NCBI GenBank assembly: GCA_009760855.2
Contig: WPIO01000080.1
Span: 465,001-527,000, forward strand
DNA from: Cristatella mucedo
Taxonomy: Eukaryota > Bryozoa > Phylactolaemata > Cristatellidae
Direction of reading: 5' to 3'
Length of the DNA: 62,000 nt
Shown here one piece after another: positions 39,239 to 47,600 of this stretch (position 1 is its first letter; each line of letters begins with the position of its first letter). The notes below the pieces were generated by a model. It ran no database searches. It had not been told where the DNA came from and saw only the letters and a program-made list of their open reading frames with translations. A program made the translations under genes and the position numbers.

Positions 39239-41578
39239 AGTTCTCAGAGGGATCTTTATCAAGTGTATTGTTATTATTATTGGTTATTACTATTATTATT
39301 AGGACCTGCACAGCTATTCTATTTTTCAAAGCTTCTTTCGTCAATTGTCTTTAAGCAGAGGAATGGAAAAGCTAATTTATTGTCCACCCGAGGGCACGAA
39401 AAGGCTGAAACTGGTGCAGCAGTTGTAGCTACTTCACTCCAACTAATTCGAATTAACGCAAGCAGGCAAGGAGAGATTATAACCTAAGCACCCATCTGTT
39501 GAGACGAAACGGTTGTCAACCATTATGGAAAATGACGAGGGCGTTGTATTGGCACAAGATCCTAAAGAGGTAGCGGGAAAGAGACACAACGACGTAATGC
39601 CAGGCGAACACGGAGAGATGGATCTGGGGTGTGAGGAAAACAAGAATCTACTGTTCAGCAGCAGCAGCAGCAGAAGAAGAACGATGAGATAAAATGCAAA
39701 GCGGAGAGTCGAGATACCACAGTGATGCAGCAAAGATAAAAAAGAAGCAGGATTTCTAGGCAGCTCCTGCTCCTTGACTGGCTACTTAACCGTTTCCTCG
39801 TTCGCTCTCGACAGGATGTCTAGCTCTTGGCGTTTTACAAGAGGCAGAAGGCACCGCTCTTGGTCGTATCATTGGCTAAACCATTCCATTGCATGTCAAA
39901 AAATATGTAGACTTATGGTCTCTTCATGCAGCGAGCTTAAGACCTTGATGGTGGCTCTCACTCTCTTTCTACATCTTGGCATTGAATCGCTTAAGGAAAT
40001 TAAGCCTATCAGCAATTCCGGATGCCGGGGTAGCCAAGGTTTCTCTTTTGTTGGCCCGAATCCTCATGAGAAGCAGACCGAACAAGTGCGAATAATAATA
40101 CTAATGCTTTTGAATTGGACCCTTAGTGAAATAACTCTCCATCTAGGCACTTTTACAAATCCTGTTAAGGTAGCATGTCAATACAGTTAGCGATAACATT
40201 CACACCATCACTATGTATAAACACACAAAAAAGACAGTTCACAAGAACCCAGCAAATGCCGTGACAACCCGGTTTTTAGGTTCTACCTAAATGTTGTCAA
40301 GTGAGGGGATGTCGTGACGTCAATCAAAGGATGTCGTGATGTCAATCAAGATTGATTTCCAAGCTTTGCAAGAATACCAACTATAGGCATAGTCTCAAAA
40401 AGTTTGAGGTTTTTTCGAGGCACATCTAAACGACGACTTGAATCAGAAAAGTAGGTGGCACGATGCCTGGCCTGATTGGGAAGTAGTTATCTGATAGGTA
40501 GAGAGCTGGAGCAAGAGAATGGAGGGAACTACAAGTGAGAGGTAAAACCTTAAAGTCGATGAGTTGCTTGACTGGGAGCCAGTGCAGGTCGGTTAAAACT
40601 AGTGCAATGTGGTAACTGTGCAGTACAAAGAGATACAAGCCTAGCTGCCGAGTCTTGCAACAGCTGTAAGCGCCTTACAGCACAAGACAAAGGACCTGCA
40701 AGTAGTGAGTGACAAAAGTCGAGAAGTACAAATGCACGAAGCAATTTGGATGTAACATCCCTGTATGAAGAAAGCCCAAATTTAAGCAATGCTACATAGC
40801 TGGAATGAGGCAGACTTTGCCAGCAGTGGAGCTAATGTGGCCGTCTAGTGATAGTAAGTGCTGAGCTTTCCAATTCCCGACAAACACTTGGCTTGCCCAT
40901 AGCTAGTAAGTTAATTTTTATATCCAATTAATTTGAGAAACTGTGCTGCCAAATGTTAGCAATACATGCAGCAAGGTAGTTAAGAAAGTTTGCCGTGCTA
41001 GAAGCCATGGAGAGATCAAAGTACAGGAACAGCTGTGTCATCTGCATAAATGAAAGCCTAAATTGTCCTTGAAGATTAAATTGACGTGAGGTAGGGTATA
41101 AATTCTGAAAAGAAGTGGACCAAGAGGCACTGAGTCCCCAGCTACCCTATACTATAAATATGCTAAATGAATATACATAAAAATAATAAATAAATAAAAA
41201 CTATATATATATATATATATATATTTCGTAAAACAAAGACTTATTTGATAATTCTTTTCTATTTACATCGATGCTCTGGAGTCTCCCGAGAACATAGGAA
41301 ATAAACCATTGCAGTGCAGTCCAGTGATGCCCAGTGGAGATGAGAGACATTCGAGAAGGAATCGGTGATCATTGGCATCCAATGCTGCCAAAAGATCGAG
41401 CAAAACAAGCAGGAAGACTTGCATTGCTGAGAAGTCGCATAGACCCACAGTAATTCTGACCATGTGGCATGATCAGCTCAGAAACCCTATTGGAACTTAG
41501 TCACTAGGTTTGAAGTTTTGATATAAGAGGTAAGCTGGTCTACCAATACTCTTTCGAGTGCCTGTTATATGAAAGGCT

Positions 41579-41635
<57 letters not shown>

Positions 41636-44600
41636 CTGGGTGAAGGCTGCTAAAGTTCTCCAGGTCTAGTGTTATCTTCTTCTTAATAAGTGGCTGGCAA
41701 CAGCCTTTTGGAAAGGTGCAGGGACAAGACCTTAGGCTAAGAATAGTCTTTGTGTTAGCTATGAATGGCAGCAGCAAATCGATGCATCACAAAACAAAAA
41801 AATACTAGCTGATTCAAAAGCCTCTTTAATGTAGCGACAGAAGAACCTTTACGGCTATCACCACTGCTTGCAGCAGCAATAAAAGATCGCCTACCGAATG
41901 ATTCGAACCCTCGACCTCGGACTAAGGTCGTGCAAAAGCAACCACCTTACCTAGTGTGCCATCACGGCTCACCAAAACGTTTGGTATAGGGACTAGAGAG
42001 TTAGTAGTCTTCTAACACTGGTAGATGAACTTTGACATGAGGTCACTAGTAGCAGAGCTTGAATTTGGACAAAGAGGTGCTGAAAGGATTTAAGGGGGAA
42101 AGATCCAGTGATGTTACTGAGAAAGTGGAGTCCAGTGTGGATATTACCTTAGGATGGGCTCTCTGATCTTATCAATAATAATACATTTAATAGTAATACA
42201 TTTGTTATAGTGCCCTCTGAGAAATCGATCACTTTCTAGACACTTTACATTTTCTAAAAAGGAAGCATGATCAAAAAAATTATTATCAATCTTGCTGTCA
42301 AAGAAGCTAGAGGAGTGATCTCCTAAATCGCCACAAGAATTACTAGGTAAGGTTATGACCCGGGCGCAGTTAAGAAGATAATTGATTGTCGACATCAGCC
42401 TTTTTGGATTGTGGATCAGTGATTCAACAATATCTACTTGTGATTCAACCTTTTTATTTGATAGAACTCCCTCCCGACCTGTGTCAGAACATCCCCCGAC
42501 CTGAACACATTTAAAAGGAACCTAAAAACACACCTATTTAGGACAGCATTTAGCGGGTCCCTGTGATTCGTTCTTCAAGTGCTTATGCGTGCTGACACTG
42601 TGCATGCTGCCACTAATCACATTCGCATGCTGACCCTGTGCAAGTCACCCCTAACCTTATTATTCATTTTGTTTGTTTTTCAAGCATGATTTTACATACC
42701 ATTCAATTGCATTTCACTTTGTAGCAAATGTAAAGCGCCTAGAGAGAGATTAAGTTCTCTGAGGGCGCTTTATCAAGTGAATTATTATTATTATAATTAT
42801 TATTATAGAAGCTGACCTCGGCCTTAGCTAGGATAGATTAGTACGACCTACGGTGGTCCTCGACTGCAAGTCGATGAACAGACAGTCCTGATCTTCTGTA
42901 TGTTTTCTAAAGTTTTTGCATAGCAAACATAGCTTGTTTAATGTCTTGGGTGAATCATATGTCATCTGGACACAACACACTAAAGTGCAAGACCATGATT
43001 GCAGAAACTAATGGTTCAGGACTATAGATGACATGTATTGCAAAACGTATCCAACAGAAATCACAAATAAACTAGCACAATGTCATACGAGCACAGTGGG
43101 AATCAAATTTTAAACTTCAGTCTCATCTATGAAGTATTGGCCGAGCTGCAGATTGTACAGTGCACTAAGATACACTACAAATGAAGCTGTTTAAAAGTGA
43201 TAAGCATTCACACCTCACCAAGTTTCACACACGTACCTCGATCTACTAATAGTTAATAAGTTAGGACAAAAGTCGCATAAGGTGAAGAGACAGGTTGTGT
43301 TTAATTTGTTATTCCTAGACATGCTGCTTCCGGTTTACATTCATGCTAGACAAGGTCGGCGTACTGTTTTCTTTTTTCTTTTATTTCTTATTTTCTTTTT
43401 TTCTTTCTTTCTTTTTGGTATGAAAGTCATCAAAGAACTTCCAACTTCCCACTTCCAACATGCTTGTCTTTTGAAAGGTATCCTAACAACAATCAGATTG
43501 TTGGACACATTTTGTAAGCAATTCCTTTGACATTCTGCAGTAATCACTGGAGATTTCCCAGCTACCCGGCGAGCCAATCCTGTCCCCCAAGCACGACGTA
43601 GCAAGGAAAGACCAAGGCAACAAGTGAGTTGGTTCGGTAGACAAGGCGAGCAGAAGGCAAAGGTCAAGAGGATCACCTGATAGTGTCACTGCCTCCAGCA
43701 CCGGATGCACCCCCATCGAATGGCATCTGTTGACAGGTGTTCAAACACGTGAAGTGCAGGGACAGTATGATGTCGGAAGCCTCTGCCGCTTCGAGGTCAC
43801 CACTAGCAGCATTGCCGTCGGCGTCTGCAGCAGCTGGGTCGAGCAGCTGCCACGACGGCCGACTGCTGAGCACTTTGGAATCTGCAGCAGCAAGCAGAAT
43901 GAAAATGCTTAAAGTGCATGCAAAATTATGATAATTATTATAATGAACTTGATAGAGTGCCGTCAGACAACTTAATCTCTATCTAGGTGCTTTACATTTG
44001 CTGCAAAGCGAAACACGATCGAATGGTGAGTAATATCGTGTCTGATAAACAACATGAATAACAAGACTAGAGGTGACATGCACAGGGTCAGCATACCAGT
44101 GTGGTAGTGGCAGCATGCACAGTGTCAGCACGCATAAGCACATAAAGAACGAATCACAGGGACCCACTAAATGCAGTCCTAAATAAGCGTATTTTTAGTT
44201 CTTTTCAAATGTGGACAAGTCAGGGGATGTTGTGACGAACGTCGGGAGTGGGTTCCAGTCATTGGGAGCACACGAACTAAATGCACGGTCTCCAAAGGAT
44301 TTGAGGTTTGTACGAGGTATAGGTAAACAGTTAGTTTCCGAAAAGCAAGTGGTACGATACTTGGCCTGGTGGGGGAGTAGATCTGATAGGTAGGCTGGAG
44401 CCAAAGAATGAAGGGACCTAAAAGTGAGCAACAAAACCTTGAAGTCGATCTGTTGCTTGACTGGGAGCCAGTTCAGGTCGGCGAAAAGTGGTATGGTGTG
44501 GCAACTGAGACGCTCACGACAGACAAGCCTAGCTGCAGAGTTTTGCAGCAGCCGTAAGCGCCTGATTGCACATGCCGGTAGGCCAGCAAGCAAAAGAGAT

Positions 44601-47600
44601 GGCCGTGCCGCTCCGATTGGCAGTATAAGATAAATGCATAGAAACTATGCATGGCAGGAAGTACGCAGCTATGCCCAAGCAATCAAAAAAGAGCAAAGGC
44701 TCGAGAGAGGAATGGTAAAAGAAGGTGCACACCAGCAAAGCGACAGCAACAGAGACAAAGTCAGGGACAGCAACATGGGCGACACAGCAGGCCCCGGACA
44801 GCAGCGAAAGGTGTCTGCTAGCTACCGACACGTTCCGCCTGATGCCCAGAAGGATCAGTGTGCCGACGCAAATGCAAAGCTCGGCTGATGTCCAGCTTCC
44901 GGGTGCACCTCACAATGCTGACCGACTTCGGCAGCTCGACAAAGAAGATCTAAAGACGAAAATGGCGCCCTCTGCCTCATCCGAGCTCACCGAAGCCCCT
45001 TTCAGCACCGAAGCTGCTGTCAGCACCGAAGCCGCTGTCAGCACCGAAGCCGCTGTCAGCACCGAAGCCACTGCCACCACCGAAGCCGCTGCCACCAACG
45101 AAGCTGCTGCCAGCACCAAAGCCGCGAAACAGCAGGCGAAGAAGATTGCCACCACGAGGAAAAGGGCGTCAATTGCCTACACTTGGGCGATCTGGCAATC
45201 ATCTGATCGTAGACTGCCGTAAAAGAGCAGTGAGTCAAGTTGCCTGCCCAAATGCCCAAGTGCACAGCATGGCGATCTCGACAGTAAAAAAGGCGGCACG
45301 TGTGATATGGTCATGTGGTCAGGAGGAGGTCACAGGTCGTGCCGCCTATGCAAAAGCGGAGCTGCCTTTGGTAGAGCAGCCTCTCAGCAGCAGCAGCCTT
45401 GAAGCATCAGCAGACTTACAGCAGCAATGTCGCTATCGGCAGGTCTGCAGCCACTCACGATCAGGCAGCAAGTAGCAAGAGGTAGCAGGCAGAAGGAGGT
45501 AGCACTTCCACTTTTGCTGCTTACCACCATGAAGGAGAAAAGGCAACTGAATCATTAATGGGTAAAGCTTGGTAAAGCCACCAGGGCATATGAAGAAAAC
45601 TGGCAAATACAGGGTTTAACCAACAGTTGCGCCAATGAACCTTGGAGCTCGGCACCCTCGATGCTTGCCCTCCATTGCATTACGCCCTCCATTACAAAAG
45701 AAGGAAGAAAGGAAGGAAGTAAGTGATGCCTGTGACATTGACAGTTGAAACAGGGTCTCTGAGCCGCAGGCAAGCATAACACGGCTGCGCCATTCCAGCG
45801 AAATGTAATAGCAGGAAGTGAAGCAGGCGACCAGTTAGTTCTTTGTTCCAGACCAGTCTTTGGAACTCAATGCTGTTTTTATACTCGAAGCTGTCGATGG
45901 AGCTGCTAGCAGCAGCAGTAGCAGCAGTTGCTATGCACTGCCACTGCTGTCGACCAGCGCAGCATTCAGCAGTGATTAGCCGTACCGATCCGTCACCCGT
46001 GCCCAGCACAAGCTCCTGGTCCCAGACGTTGACGGACATGCACGTGAATGGCGAGGGAGACATGATGGCCGACTGGTAGAGGACCTCTCGTGTCCCAACG
46101 TTCCACAGCTAGCGAGAAAAAAGGACAGTGCCAGGACTCGCTCATGCATCATCACGCATCGTGCATCATGCATTGTCCATCATGCCGAGAGCCAGGCAAA
46201 GCCGGGAGACAGCGTCAGAACCATCGCATGCCAAAATGGTGATGTCCCGCACAGCTCGACCAGGGAGGCAGCTGTGTGTAAAGTCAAACGACAAGTAGTG
46301 AGTGACACGTCTGTCTGTACTGTCTGTCTGAGCTGTTTGTCTGACTGCCTAAGTGCTTGCACTCGTGAGTGCAAGTGCGCACACTCACGCGATGGCACAG
46401 CATAAGCCTCACAGAAACTCACACAACCAGCATCAACCACCAGTCAGCAGCCAGCATTATAATAATACTAATACACTAGATAAGGGGCCCCAGAGAACTC
46501 AAATCTCTTTCTAGGCACTTTACATTTGCTGCAAAGGAAATATGATCGAATAGTGAGTGGTATCATGCTTTATAACCAACATAAATAACATGGTTGGGGG
46601 TGACATGCACAGGGTCAGCATGCAAGTCTAGTTACCAGCAGCATGCAACAGAGTTGGCATGCATAAGCACATAAAGGACGAATCACAGGGATGCACTAAA
46701 TGCTGTCATAGATAGGTATGTTTTTTAATTTCTTTTTAAATGTGGTCAAGTCAGTGGATGTAGTGCCGCAAGTTGGGAGTGAGTTCCCGGCTGTAGGAGT
46801 ATACGAACTAAATGCATGGCCTCCAAAAGATTTGATGCTTGCACGAGGTATATAAACAGTTAGATTCCAAAAAGTGGATGGTATGATGCTTTGCCTGGTG
46901 GGGGAGTAGATCTGTTAGGTAGGGTGGAGCCAAAGAATGAAGGGACCTAAAAGTGAGCGACAAACACTTGAAGTCGATCCACTGCTTGACTGGCAGCCAG
47001 TGCACGTCGGCAAGCAGTGGTGTGATGTGGCAACTGCGACGATTCGAAACAAAAAGACAGAGCCGAGGCAGCGACGAAGCAAAGTGTGCTCGCAAGATGC
47101 GAGCAAGCAACAGCAGCCACAGCAGCCAGTGTTGTCCTGCGGGTCATGAAGAGCGTGGATCACTGTGAGGTCGGTGAGCGCTGCTAGCTCACCTTGAAGG
47201 TGCGGTCTTCCGATGCAGTAGCCAGCACGTGCATGGCACAGTACGGGACGAACTCGGCGCATGTGACTCGGCCATCGTGTCCTTCCAAGCAGACGACTAA
47301 CTCCTTGGTCTGCATTGAGAAAATGGACGCTTCGAATAGGGGCATGAGTGCCCGAAGTGCAGGAACGGTAAAACTGGACTGTAGCTGCCTGTTCAAAGTG
47401 GACGACTAAAGCGAAAGCATGCAAAATGGCCAGGGGCAAAATGCGGTGCCTCCTGTGACCATTCGTCGATCGTTCACGAATCCAGGGCACGAAACCAGGA
47501 GTATGATCACACACGTGCTCGTCACAGGAAACGATATATTGAGGGACAGCTGATATCCTAGTAAGCAGCCATGCAGCCCTTGCAAACCAAGGATTCTCCA

